Assembly: GCF_900129155.1 (NCBI RefSeq)
Contig: NZ_FQVF01000008.1
Coordinates: 183,613-247,612 of the forward strand
DNA: 64,000 nt
Direction: 5' to 3'
From: Marinomonas polaris DSM 16579
GTDB lineage: Bacteria > Pseudomonadota > Gammaproteobacteria > Pseudomonadales > Marinomonadaceae
Part shown: positions 28,559 to 39,881 of the stretch, one piece after another
Numbering within the stretch: the stretch's first letter is position 1
How the letters are laid out: every line of letters begins with the position of its first letter
Notes under the pieces: generated by a model
Told to the model about the DNA's origin: nothing
The model's input: only the letters and a program-made list of their open reading frames with translations
Database searches by the model: none
Program-made: the position numbers and the translations under genes

Positions 28559-28567
28559 GGATCCAAT
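28556..28567. promoter_or_regulatory. VanR operator copy 3, overlapping the vanA promoter
   Basis: Second perfect ATTGGATCCAAT, 29 nt before the vanA start and 52 bp from copy 2. It overlaps the predicted -10 and start site of vanAB. Confidence 0.85.
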
Positions 28568-28595
28568 GAATAAAAATAAAAGCAGGAGAATTTCA

Positions 28596-29702
28596 ATGAG
28601 TCAGCAAACTTTCCCTAAAAATACGTGGTATGTCGCAGCTATGTCTGAAGAGGTTGCGGGCAGCAAACCTCTTGGTCGTAAAATTTGCGGTGAAAGCATC
28701 GCTTTTTACCGTTCCCACGATAACGAAATTGCTGCGGTATTGGATTTTTGTCCACACCGCGGAGCTGCTTTGTCTTTAGGCTATGTCGAAGAAGGTCTTT
28801 TGGTTTGTGGTTACCATGGTTTAAAAATGGGTGCTGATGGCAAAACTAAAGAAATGCCATTGCAGCGTGTAAAAGGCTTTCCTTGCATGAAGTCCTATGC
28901 GGTTGAAGAGCGCTATGGTTTTATTTGGGTGTGGCCGGGCGATCAATCTCAAGCAGATAAAGCTTTGATTCCTCATTTAGAATGGGCGGTAAACCATGAG
29001 TGGGCTTATGGCGGTGGCTTGTATCATATCAACTGCGATTATCGTTTGATGGTCGATAACCTGATGGATTTGACCCATGAGACTTATGTGCATGCTGGCA
29101 GTATTGGTCAGAAAGAAATCGATGAGTCTCCTGTCTCAACTACGGTGGATGGCGATAAGGTCATTACCAGCCGTTTTATGGAAAACATTATGGCGCCACC
29201 ATTTTGGCAATCGGCGCTACGAGGTAATGGTTTGGCTGACGACGTTTTAGTGGATCGTTGGCAGATTTGTCGTTTCAGTCCGCCTTCTCATGTGATGATT
29301 GATGTTGGCGTTGCTCATGCTGGAAATGGTGGGTTTGATGCGCCTGCGGATAAAAAAGCCAGCAGCACTGTAGTTGATTTCATTACACCTGAAACTGAAA
29401 CTTCTATTTGGTATTTCTGGGGTATGGCACGTAATTTCAAACCAGAAGATCAGGCATTAACCGATACTATTCGTGAAGGGCAGGGCAAAATTTTTGCTGA
29501 AGATTTGGACGTGCTTGAGCGTCAACAGCAAAACTTATTGGCTTTTCCAGACTATGATTTATTGAAGCTTGATATTGATGCTGGTGGCGTTCAGTCAAGA
29601 CGAGTGATTGATCGACTTATCAGTAAAGAGCTGGCAGCCAAAGAGCAACCTAAGGCGTCACCATCTCAGGCGAATGCACCGCTTCAAACTGCGTCATTTT
29701 AA
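28596..29702 (+). CDS. vanA: Vanillate O-demethylase oxygenase subunit
   Basis: Rieske non-heme iron oxygenase that, with VanB, demethylates vanillate to protocatechuate and formaldehyde. ATG at 28596 is chosen (AGGAG at 28584-28588), not the upstream in-frame ATG at 28548, which lies within the promoter. Rieske ligands C52-x-H54 and C71-x2-H74; mononuclear iron histidines H161 and H166 in the D-N-L-M-D-L-T-H-E-T-Y-V-H motif. Length 368 aa, slightly longer than usual (about 350) owing to an Ala/Gln-rich tail. The VanR operators upstream support vanillate as substrate over other aryl ethers. Confidence 0.92.
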   Translation: MSQQTFPKNTWYVAAMSEEVAGSKPLGRKICGESIAFYRSHDNEIAAVLDFCPHRGAALSLGYVEEGLLVCGYHGLKMGADGKTKEMPLQRVKGFPCMKSYAVEERYGFIWVWPGDQSQADKALIPHLEWAVNHEWAYGGGLYHINCDYRLMVDNLMDLTHETYVHAGSIGQKEIDESPVSTTVDGDKVITSRFMENIMAPPFWQSALRGNGLADDVLVDRWQICRFSPPSHVMIDVGVAHAGNGGFDAPADKKASSTVVDFITPETETSIWYFWGMARNFKPEDQALTDTIREGQGKIFAEDLDVLERQQQNLLAFPDYDLLKLDIDAGGVQSRRVIDRLISKELAAKEQPKASPSQANAPLQTASF

Positions 29703-29717
29703 CTTAATCGATGCCAG

Positions 29718-29749
29718 CTAGGGCATTATATAAGTTAAGCCCTAGTTTT
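29718..29749 (+). terminator. Hairpin with T-run between vanA and vanB
   Basis: CTAGGGC (29718-29724) / GCCCTAG (29739-29745), 14-nt loop, followed by TTTT then an A tract. It could act as a partial terminator or as an mRNA processing/stability element that lowers vanB relative to vanA. Confidence 0.45.
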
Positions 29750-29778
29750 AAAAAAAAACAACAGGTTAGGAGAGCCAG

Positions 29779-30735
29779 ATGATTCCGGTAGTGGTAAGAA
29801 ACGTTGTTACCGAAGCACAAGGTGTGGTTCGGCTGGTATTGGGTTCTGAGGATGGCTCAGATTTGCCTAGTTTTGACGCTGGGGCGCATATTGATCTTCA
29901 TTTGCCCAGTGGTTTGATTCGCCAATATTCATTGTGTCGTATACAGCCGGAAGCGCAGTATTATGAAATTGCTGTATTAAAAGATCCGCAATCAAGAGGT
30001 GGTTCGGCAGAGGTACATCGCTTGAAGATTGGTGATACTCTGTTGATTAGCACGCCTAAGAATCACTTTCCTTTGATGGATACAACGCGCCATAGTGTCT
30101 TGATTGCTGGTGGTATTGGTGTAACACCGATATTGCCAATGGCGCAACAGTTACAAAAAATGGGATTGTCTTTTGAATTTCATTATTGTGCGAGGTCTCC
30201 TGAGACGGCGGCGTTTTCATCGGCATTAGAAAGTGCTTCTTTTGCTGATAAAATGCAGTTTCACTACAGTGAAGTGGCAGGATCTAGTCAAATGGACGTG
30301 GTGAGTGTTTTGTCTCGTCACGCGAACGATTCTGAATTGTATATTTGTGGCCCTGCAAGCTTTATTGATTACGTGTTATTGCAAGCAAAAATGTTAGGTT
30401 GGCCTGAAGACCGTTTGCACCGAGAGTTCTTTGCAGCGCCGATACTCGATGAAAATGTAAGTGAAAATACCGCATTTAAAGTCAAAATCCACAGTACTGG
30501 CGAGATCTTTGATGTTGGAGTCGATCAAAGTATTTTTGAGGCTTTAGATGAAAACGGTATTTTTCTTGCTGTGTCTTGCGAATCTGGCGTATGTGGTACC
30601 TGTCAAACAGGTGTTATAGATGGCGTTCCTGATCACAGAGATGTCTTTTTAACGGATAAAGAACATGCTCAAGGCAAGTTGATTATGCCTTGCTGTTCTC
30701 GCTCTAAAACCCCAGTCTTAGAGTTAGACTTATAG
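29779..30735 (+). CDS. vanB: Vanillate O-demethylase reductase subunit
   Basis: Electron-transfer partner of VanA, in the phthalate-dioxygenase-reductase family: flavin domain first (RQYSLC near residues 48-53), NAD-binding domain (GGIGVTPILPMAQ near 112-124) and a C-terminal plant-type 2Fe-2S ferredoxin with C267, C272, C275 and C305. Length 318 aa, the family norm. GTTAGGAGAG precedes the ATG. It passes electrons from NAD(P)H through flavin and 2Fe-2S to the Rieske centre of VanA. Confidence 0.92.
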   Translation: MIPVVVRNVVTEAQGVVRLVLGSEDGSDLPSFDAGAHIDLHLPSGLIRQYSLCRIQPEAQYYEIAVLKDPQSRGGSAEVHRLKIGDTLLISTPKNHFPLMDTTRHSVLIAGGIGVTPILPMAQQLQKMGLSFEFHYCARSPETAAFSSALESASFADKMQFHYSEVAGSSQMDVVSVLSRHANDSELYICGPASFIDYVLLQAKMLGWPEDRLHREFFAAPILDENVSENTAFKVKIHSTGEIFDVGVDQSIFEALDENGIFLAVSCESGVCGTCQTGVIDGVPDHRDVFLTDKEHAQGKLIMPCCSRSKTPVLELDL

Positions 30736-30794
30736 TTCTGCTTTAACTGGCCTCTTCTTTCTTAGCTTTGTTCAAAGCTCTCTTGGTATAGATC

Positions 30795-30836
30795 TTTCAC
30801 TCAATGTAAAACAACTGTGTTTTACATTGAGTGAAA
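30795..30836. repeat. Perfect 19-bp inverted repeat, 4-nt loop, between vanB and pyrG
   Basis: Left arm 30795-30813 and right arm 30818-30836 are exact reverse complements, with loop ACTG. The stem is AT-rich, and no T-run follows the right arm, so it is not a standard intrinsic terminator. It lies 60 nt after vanB and 97 nt before pyrG. It may end vanB transcription, stabilise its 3' end, or be a protein site. Confidence 0.8.
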
Positions 30837-30926
30837 TGCCTTCCGATGTTATTATTTTCCCCCGTCCTGAAGGTATATTGTTATGTGCTTTCAAATCTCA
30901 TTTTTTTATATTTTAAGGCGGGTTAA

Positions 30927-32567
<1,641 letters not shown>

Positions 32568-32591
32568 GTAGATCAAACTGGCAGTTTGTGA

Positions 32592-33920
<1,329 letters not shown>

Positions 33921-33936
33921 TATCGCCTGATTTAAT

Positions 33937-33966
33937 AAAGGGAGAACTTGGTTCTCCCTTTTTTTA
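33937..33966 (+). terminator. Intrinsic terminator after eno
   Basis: Eleven-bp stem AAAGGGAGAAC (33937-33947) / GTTCTCCCTTT (33951-33961), loop TTG, then a long T-run. Confidence 0.9.
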
Positions 33967-34030
33967 TTTTTTTTTGCTTCGATTCCTTTGATAATGAGGG
34001 ATATGTTTTTTTAGATGTTGAGGGTGTTAT

Positions 34031-34309
34031 ATGGCACGTTTGTTAATTTTCTTCTTTGTCTGTGCCGTGGGCTATCAATCTTATCATTTGTATTTTGGTG
34101 AGCAGGGCGTTAAGCGACAAGAAGAACTAGCAAAGCAGATCGCCTATCAAGAGCGTATTAACTTACGACTGAAGCACCGTAATCAAGCCCTTAGAGCGCA
34201 AGTGCATGATCTCCGCCTTGGAGAAGAGGCTGTAGAGGAGCATGTTCGTAGCGAACTTCAGTATATAAAAGATGGTGAAGTGTTTTATCGCATGGTGAAT
34301 AAAAAATGA
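34031..34309 (+). CDS. ftsB: Cell division protein FtsB
   Basis: Small bitopic protein of the FtsQLB complex that signals septal peptidoglycan synthesis. The 92-aa product has one N-terminal membrane helix (residues 3-20) and a following coiled coil (about 28-65) rich in Lys, Glu, Arg and Leu, and ends with VEEHVRSELQYIKDGEVFYRMV, resembling the GAxEERARxELGMVKPGETFF end of FtsB. It overlaps ispD by four bases (ATGA). GAGGGTG precedes the ATG. Confidence 0.92.
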   Translation: MARLLIFFFVCAVGYQSYHLYFGEQGVKRQEELAKQIAYQERINLRLKHRNQALRAQVHDLRLGEEAVEEHVRSELQYIKDGEVFYRMVNKK

Positions 34310-35025
34310 TAAAGCCTTTGTGGGTTATTATTCCTGCCGCAGGTGTTGGCCAGCGTATGCAAGCGAATTGCCCAAAACAATATTTACCTCTTGCCGGACA
34401 GACCATTCTAGATCGCACTATAGATATTTTCATTTCGCATCCGCTTATTGCTGGTGTGCTCGTTGGTGTGGGGGAGAATGATGCCTATTGGTCTGACTCG
34501 AAATGGCAGCAACACGATTTAGTTCATATGTTTGTTGGTGGCAAAGAACGCTGTGATACCGTACAGAAAGGCCTGCGTTATTTATTGGATACAGTAGATG
34601 TAATGCAGCAAGATGTTTTGGTTCATGATGCCGCGCGTCCTCTGTTAAGCCAAGCTGCACTGAATCGAATTATTCACCATACCTCTGATCAAGGTGCGTT
34701 GTTGGCAATGCCAGCGAAAGATACTGTGAAGCTTCAAGTTTTAGGTCAGCCATTGGTTGATGCTACGCTTGACAGAGGTACTATCTGGTTGGCGCAGACG
34801 CCACAGAAATTTCCTGCCCAAGCGTTATTAGACGCATTGCAGCAAGCACAAGCGTATGGTGTTGTGGTGACAGATGAATGCTCTGCGATGGAGTTTTCAG
34901 GTTGGCATCCAGATCTTGTTATCGGGGAAAGTAGCAATATTAAAATAACCTTACCCGAAGACCTGCTGATTGCTGAGGCGCTTTTTTCTTATATTTTAGA
35001 TTCAAACAGTAAGTGCAATTCATAG
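34306..35025 (+). CDS. ispD: 2-C-methyl-D-erythritol 4-phosphate cytidylyltransferase
   Basis: Third MEP-pathway enzyme; couples MEP to CTP. The 239-aa protein starts with the nucleotidyl-binding motif [19 protein letters not shown] and contains [10 protein letters not shown] and LAQTPQKF, all typical. It is translationally coupled to ftsB and 16 nt before ispF, which acts two steps later in the same pathway; dxr, the preceding step, is at 7814. Confidence 0.97.
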   Translation: MIKPLWVIIPAAGVGQRMQANCPKQYLPLAGQTILDRTIDIFISHPLIAGVLVGVGENDAYWSDSKWQQHDLVHMFVGGKERCDTVQKGLRYLLDTVDVMQQDVLVHDAARPLLSQAALNRIIHHTSDQGALLAMPAKDTVKLQVLGQPLVDATLDRGTIWLAQTPQKFPAQALLDALQQAQAYGVVVTDECSAMEFSGWHPDLVIGESSNIKITLPEDLLIAEALFSYILDSNSKCNS

Positions 35026-35041
35026 CACAGGAGTAACTATC

Positions 35042-35536
35042 ATGATGCCTTTTCGTATTGGCCATGGTTTTGATGTTCATAAATTTGGTGAAGGCGATCA
35101 TATTGTTATTGGTGGCGTTTCTATCCCTTACTCTCAGGGCTTGATTGCCCATTCTGATGGTGATGTCGCATTGCACGCTTTGACCGATGCCTTGTTAGGT
35201 GCCGCCGCTTTGGGCGATATAGGAAAGCATTTTCCTGATACGGATGCTGCTTTTGCTGGTGCAGATAGTCGAATTTTATTAAAGCGTGCTTATCAGGAAA
35301 TACAGGCCCTTGGTTTTAATGTGGGTAATATTGATATCACCATTATTGCTGAAGCACCCAAAATGCGTCCTTATATTGATGCTATGCGAGCAAATATAGC
35401 CGAAGATTTGGCAGTAGATATCAGTGTCGTGAATGTGAAAGCAACGACGACGGAAAAGCTTGGCTTTACCGGTCGAAAAGAGGGTATCGCTGTAGAAGCT
35501 GTTGCGCTTATTTTTACACAAGCTAATTTTAATTAA
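35042..35536 (+). CDS. ispF: 2-C-methyl-D-erythritol 2,4-cyclodiphosphate synthase
   Basis: Cyclises CDP-ME 2-phosphate to MEcPP with release of CMP; a zinc-dependent trimer. Zinc ligands D11, H13 ([11 protein letters not shown]) and H45 ([14 protein letters not shown]) are present, as is the C-terminal [19 protein letters not shown]. Length 164 aa (E. coli 159). Two adjacent ATGs exist; AGGAG at 35029-35033 favours 35042. Confidence 0.97.
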   Translation: MMPFRIGHGFDVHKFGEGDHIVIGGVSIPYSQGLIAHSDGDVALHALTDALLGAAALGDIGKHFPDTDAAFAGADSRILLKRAYQEIQALGFNVGNIDITIIAEAPKMRPYIDAMRANIAEDLAVDISVVNVKATTTEKLGFTGRKEGIAVEAVALIFTQANFN

Positions 35537-35574
35537 GCTCTTTTTAATCAGTCTCTTTTTAATCAAGGTAATGT

Positions 35575-36666
35575 ATGAATACCGAATGGCGATATGCTTG
35601 GTCTAAGCCAATTGTTACTGGGGATTTGAAAACCCATGTACAAGACTTTTACGTCGAAGAGCAGTTAGGTTTTGAGCCTGATGGCAAAGGTGAATTTTGC
35701 TTTGTGTTCATTGAAAAGGAAGGGGTGAATACTGATTTCCTTGCTAAACGCTTGGCTCAAATTGTCGGCATTGCTCCGAATAAAGTGACTTACAGTGGTG
35801 TGAAAGATCGTCATGCTTGTACGCGTCAGTGGTTCTGTTTACATGTATTGAATCAAGAACCTGATTTATCAACTATTCAGGAAGCGTTTAGAGAGCCGGA
35901 AAGTGTTCGAGTGATTGCGCAGTTACGCCATTCGAAAAAGCTTCGCACTGGCGCGCATTTAGCGAATCGCTTTGTTATCCGACTTCGTGACGTTAATGGT
36001 GATCTAGACGAGCTAGAAGGGCGTTTGAATCTGATAAAACAAGGTGGTGTACCCAATTATTATGGTCCTCAACGTTTTGGGATAAACGGTAATAATTTGC
36101 ACTACGGCAAGGACTTTGTTCTAAAAGGGCGGCAAAGTCGCCGCAAATTATCAAAGACAGAATCCTTTTGGTTATCGGCTATTCGTTCTTGGTGTTTCAA
36201 TGAAGCATTAAGCGATCAAGTTGAAAATGGTATGTGGATGCGTTTATGTGATGGTGATATCGCTCAGTTTCAGCATAAAGATGAGCAGTTCCGTGTAAAA
36301 GAAGTAGGTGCTTTGATGCACTTAAGCGTGATGCGAGGCAGTATAAGCCCCGTTTTACCTATGATTAGTGAGGGTTGGGAGGCTGGCACCGGCCATCAGC
36401 GCGAGCGAGTAATGAAAGACTCTTTGGCGGAAAGTATGGACTTGGTTGATGCTTTGATTGCCTTTGATCTTTCTAGAGATAGCCGGTTGGCGCGCCTTGT
36501 GCCGATGAATATGGCGTGGGAATTGCTAAGAGAGAAAGAAGGAAATGCGCAATTGATCGTTGAATTTTCCTTACCAAAAGGGTGTTTTGCGACCAGTCTG
36601 TTGCGTGAAATGATAGATTATACGGATAAGTCTGCAGAGAAATACCATGAGAATATTGATCGCTAA
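35575..36666 (+). CDS. truD: tRNA pseudouridine(13) synthase
   Basis: Forms pseudouridine 13 in tRNA-Glu. Catalytic D78 lies in SGVKDRHACTRQW (D80 in E. coli), and NYYGPQRFGINGNNLHYG is the other conserved block. Length 363 aa (E. coli 349). It overlaps surE by 20 bases. AAGG lies before the ATG. The ispF-truD-surE-pcm order is the standard one. Confidence 0.96.
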   Translation: MNTEWRYAWSKPIVTGDLKTHVQDFYVEEQLGFEPDGKGEFCFVFIEKEGVNTDFLAKRLAQIVGIAPNKVTYSGVKDRHACTRQWFCLHVLNQEPDLSTIQEAFREPESVRVIAQLRHSKKLRTGAHLANRFVIRLRDVNGDLDELEGRLNLIKQGGVPNYYGPQRFGINGNNLHYGKDFVLKGRQSRRKLSKTESFWLSAIRSWCFNEALSDQVENGMWMRLCDGDIAQFQHKDEQFRVKEVGALMHLSVMRGSISPVLPMISEGWEAGTGHQRERVMKDSLAESMDLVDALIAFDLSRDSRLARLVPMNMAWELLREKEGNAQLIVEFSLPKGCFATSLLREMIDYTDKSAEKYHENIDR

Positions 36667-37393
36667 TGATGATGGTCTTGATGCGCTTGGTATACAGACG
36701 CTAGCTAAATATTTACAGCGAGAGTACGCCATTTTAGTGGTGGCGCCAGATCGTAATCGTAGTGGCGCTAGTAACTCTTTGACCTTGTCTCGCCCTATAC
36801 AGCCGGTTAAGGTTGTAGAGGGGCAATATCGTGTTGACGGTACGCCGACAGATTGTGTCAATCTGGCATTGTCAGGAGTAATTGATGGCGATGTGGACTT
36901 GGTTGTCTCTGGAATTAATCACGGAGCCAATTTGGGTGACGATGTTATTTATTCCGGCACGGTTGCTGCTGCTATGGAAGCTCGTCATTTAGGGCGCCCC
37001 GCGTTAGCAGTGTCCTTAGTTGGGAATCAGCATTTTGATACTGCAGCAAAAGTTATAATGCAGCTTTTGAAGGATTCACATACTCTTGAGTTGCCTGCTG
37101 GTATCTTATTGAATATCAATGTCCCTGATGTCCCATATAGCGAGCTCAAAGGGATACAGGTGACACGTCTTGGTTATCGCCATAAGGCACAAGCGCCTAT
37201 TTCAGCTCAACACCCTAAAGGCATTCCAAGCTTTTGGATTGGTGCTTTGTCTGAGCCTCATGATGTGTCGGAGGGAACAGACTTTTGTGCTGTGAATAAG
37301 GGCTATGTTTCTATTACGCCAATTCATACGGATATGACTTGTTATGAAGCAAAATCTCCTCTTACAAAATGGACAGACACAATAACGCTATGA
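36647..37393 (+). CDS. surE: 5'/3'-nucleotidase SurE
   Basis: Metal-dependent survival-protein phosphatase acting on nucleoside monophosphates. Metal ligands D8 and D9 (IANDDG), the Ser in RSGASNSLT and the Asn in SGINHGANLGDD are present. Length 248 aa (E. coli 253). The start lies 20 bases inside truD, and its stop overlaps the probable pcm start (ATGA), so the three are translationally linked. Confidence 0.96.
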   Translation: MRILIANDDGLDALGIQTLAKYLQREYAILVVAPDRNRSGASNSLTLSRPIQPVKVVEGQYRVDGTPTDCVNLALSGVIDGDVDLVVSGINHGANLGDDVIYSGTVAAAMEARHLGRPALAVSLVGNQHFDTAAKVIMQLLKDSHTLELPAGILLNINVPDVPYSELKGIQVTRLGYRHKAQAPISAQHPKGIPSFWIGALSEPHDVSEGTDFCAVNKGYVSITPIHTDMTCYEAKSPLTKWTDTITL

Positions 37394-38055
37394 GCCTGCA
37401 CGATCTCAACTGGTTAGTTTCACATACGGAGCCCAAAGCTTCTAAGATGGTTGATCAGCTTAGAAAACATGGGATTACCCATGAAGAACTATTGGCCCTG
37501 ATGGGCTCTATTCCTCGTCATGAGTTTGTAGAGCCTGCGTTTTCGCATTTGGCTTATTCAGCAACACCACTTCCTATCGGTCGTAATCAAACCATTAGTC
37601 AGCCGCTTACCGTAGCCAGGATGACCGAATGGCTTTTGGCGCATTCTCGGCTTGGTCGCGTGTTGGAAATTGGTACCGGATCGGGTTATCAGACTCGAAT
37701 TTTGTCGCATTTTTTTAATAAAGTTCATACCGTCGAGCGTCACGAACCGCTTTATTTACAAGCGAAGAGGCGTTTGTCGTTGATGGGAGTCAGGAATGTT
37801 GAGTACTTATTTGGTGATGGGCAAACTGGATGGCCTAATAAAGTTGAGATGGATGCCGTTATTATTACCGCAATGGCAAGTAAAATTCCGTTAGCCTTGA
37901 CGGATTGTCTGAAACAGCAAGGTATTTTGATTATGCCGATTGATCATCCTAGCCCACAGATAGGCTGTTGGCGTAAAGAAGGTGATCGTTGGAAATGTCT
38001 AGGGACAGAACCTGCGTATTTTGTGCCCTTATTAGAAGGAATGGAACATGCCTAA
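37390..38055 (+). CDS. pcm: Protein-L-isoaspartate O-methyltransferase
   Basis: Methylates isoaspartyl residues so that damaged proteins are repaired, important in stationary phase. I prefer ATG at 37390 (ATGA overlap with the surE stop); an in-frame ATG at 37369 would add seven residues. The catalytic Ser is S70 in IGRNQTISQPLTVARM, and the SAM motif is VLEIGTGSGYQT. Length 221 aa (E. coli 208). It overlaps the next gene by eight bases. Confidence 0.95.
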   Translation: MSLHDLNWLVSHTEPKASKMVDQLRKHGITHEELLALMGSIPRHEFVEPAFSHLAYSATPLPIGRNQTISQPLTVARMTEWLLAHSRLGRVLEIGTGSGYQTRILSHFFNKVHTVERHEPLYLQAKRRLSLMGVRNVEYLFGDGQTGWPNKVEMDAVIITAMASKIPLALTDCLKQQGILIMPIDHPSPQIGCWRKEGDRWKCLGTEPAYFVPLLEGMEHA

Positions 38056-38977
38056 ATGGCTTAGAGTGTATTTGAGTGGTGTGCTAATGGGCGCCGCAGA
38101 TGTTGTCCCTGGTGTTTCTGGTGGGACGATTGCTTTTATTTTAGGTGTTTATGATCGACTTATTAATGCATTAAGCGGTGTGAATAAAGCCAGTTTGATT
38201 ATGTTGTTTAAAGGTGATTTAAAAGGCTTATGGAAGCATTTTGATGGTGCTTTTTTATTATCATTGGGTGCGGGTGTTGTCACCAGTATTTTTATGCTTG
38301 CAGGCTTGATTACACATCTTTTAGTTGTTTATCCGAGCTATTTGTGGAGTTTCTTTTTTGGGCTGATCTTAGCGTCAGCTTATTTCTTAATTAGTCAGAT
38401 ATCTGGATTTTCTTGGCGGCATTTTGGTGGGCTTATGGTTGGTGTAGCTGTTGGTGCTAGCTTGTCCTTGCTTGTTCCAACTCAGTTAAATACGTCTTAC
38501 ACCATGGTTTTTTGCTCGGGCATGATTGCAATTTGTGCGATGATTTTGCCAGGTATTTCAGGGAGTTTTTTACTGCTGATGCTTGGAATGTACGGATTTA
38601 TTCTTTCGGCAGTTAAAAGTATGGATCTTGCTGTTATTTTGGTTTTTGCAGCGGGTGCTTTGATTGGATTGTTAACCTTTTCTAAAGTTCTTCATTATTT
38701 GCTCAATCATGTAAGGTCCATGACTTTGTCATTTCTTACAGGTGTTATGCTGGGAGCTCTAGTTAAAGTATGGCCTTGGAAGGTGACGGATACTTGGAGT
38801 GTTATAGGTGATAAAAAACTGCCGTTAGAAGAGCATCTTGTGTTGCCTTGGGAGCTCCTCAATTATTATTGGCCGACTGATTTTTTACTTCCAGTTGTGT
38901 TTGTTTTTATAGGTTTTTTGAGTGTGATTCTTATTTCTTACATATTTTTACGAAAATCGACAAATAGTAATAATTAA
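38048..38977 (+). CDS. DUF368 polytopic membrane protein (PopT-type undecaprenyl-phosphate translocase candidate)
   Basis: A 309-aa protein with about eight to ten membrane helices. The N-terminal GAADVVPGVSGGTIAFILGVYDRLI and the later CAMILPGISGSFLLLMLGMY are the repeated DUF368 motifs (a P-G-x-S-G half-motif in each inverted repeat). DUF368 members such as PopT have been shown to recycle undecaprenyl phosphate across the inner membrane. It overlaps pcm by eight bases and precedes nlpD, a cell-wall hydrolase activator, so an envelope role fits. The substrate in this organism is inferred from the family. Confidence 0.88.
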   Translation: MPKWLRVYLSGVLMGAADVVPGVSGGTIAFILGVYDRLINALSGVNKASLIMLFKGDLKGLWKHFDGAFLLSLGAGVVTSIFMLAGLITHLLVVYPSYLWSFFFGLILASAYFLISQISGFSWRHFGGLMVGVAVGASLSLLVPTQLNTSYTMVFCSGMIAICAMILPGISGSFLLLMLGMYGFILSAVKSMDLAVILVFAAGALIGLLTFSKVLHYLLNHVRSMTLSFLTGVMLGALVKVWPWKVTDTWSVIGDKKLPLEEHLVLPWELLNYYWPTDFLLPVVFVFIGFLSVILISYIFLRKSTNSNN

Positions 38978-39071
38978 TTTAAATCGGATATTGGGGTAAA
39001 GAATTATCTTCCGTTGCGTCCTTAAAAGTCATGATTGTTCATCGCTAGCTTGGTTAATAAGTCGGCTTGTT

Positions 39072-39854
39072 TTGTTGTGCTTTTTATTGTCGGGATGCTC
39101 TTATGAACTGTTGCATTATTCGGCAAAAAACAATCGAACTTACGCCTCAAATAATGCCAGTGTATCTTCTATTCCTTCCTCTGGTGTTCACCGTGTCCAG
39201 AGCGGTGAAACCTTGTTCTCTATTGCTTTCCGCTATGGGTTAGACTATCGCGAACTTGCTAAATCGAATCATATTGATTCCCCTTATACCATTTATCCTA
39301 AGCAAAAAATCCGTCTAATTGGCGTCCAAAATACGCCTCCTTCAGTCGCTAATAATTCGACATCTTCTATCCCTTTAATTGTATCAAATACGAAAAATAT
39401 ACCCTCTAAATCTGATCCGATTGTTTCTGTCAAAGTGTCTGAAAAATTGTCTAAAAATGATACGAAAGACGAAAAAATATCGGGTAGTTGGTCTTGGCCT
39501 GTTGATGGACAGGTCACTAGGGGGTTTTCAAACGCTGGCGTTAGTAGTAAAGGTATAGATATAAAGGCTGAGCAAGGAGCATTGGTAAAAGCGGCTGCTG
39601 ATGGAACGGTTGTTTATGCAGGCAGCGGTCTTATTGGTTATGGCAATCTTGTTATCGTGAAGCACAACGATGTATATCTTAGTGCTTATGCTTACAACGA
39701 AAGAATATTGGTAAAAGAAAAGCAAAATGTTCGAGCAGGTGATTCTCTTGCTGTTATCGGTGGCAAGGGAGATGATAGGCCACTACTTCACTTTGAGGTT
39801 CGTCGAGATGGTCAGCCTATTGACCCGTTAGATGTTTTGCCCAAAATGAATTAA
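39072..39854 (+). CDS. nlpD: NlpD-like lipoprotein: LysM plus degenerate M23 (LytM) domain
   Basis: Outer-membrane lipoprotein that activates the amidase AmiC during septation. The lipobox LLSGC is at the extreme N-terminus. A LysM domain follows (VHRVQSGETLFSIAFRYGL...), then a Ser/Thr/Lys-rich linker and a C-terminal M23 domain. The M23 zinc ligands are largely lost (GIDIKAE in place of HxGxD, with the final LHFEVR keeping one His), as in activator-type LytM proteins. The start is unresolved: TTG at 39072 leaves only eight residues before the lipobox Cys, while the frame is open back to 39000 without ATG, GTG or TTG. It precedes rpoS in the conserved order. Confidence 0.85.
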   Translation: MLCFLLSGCSYELLHYSAKNNRTYASNNASVSSIPSSGVHRVQSGETLFSIAFRYGLDYRELAKSNHIDSPYTIYPKQKIRLIGVQNTPPSVANNSTSSIPLIVSNTKNIPSKSDPIVSVKVSEKLSKNDTKDEKISGSWSWPVDGQVTRGFSNAGVSSKGIDIKAEQGALVKAAADGTVVYAGSGLIGYGNLVIVKHNDVYLSAYAYNERILVKEKQNVRAGDSLAVIGGKGDDRPLLHFEVRRDGQPIDPLDVLPKMN

Positions 39855-39881
39855 GCGAAATTAGCGTTTTAAGGAGGGGAC

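Noticed and set aside
35536..35574. Tandem copy of CTCTTTTTAATCA between ispF and truD
   Set aside because: A short two-copy slippage-type repeat in a 38-nt spacer, with no evident role.
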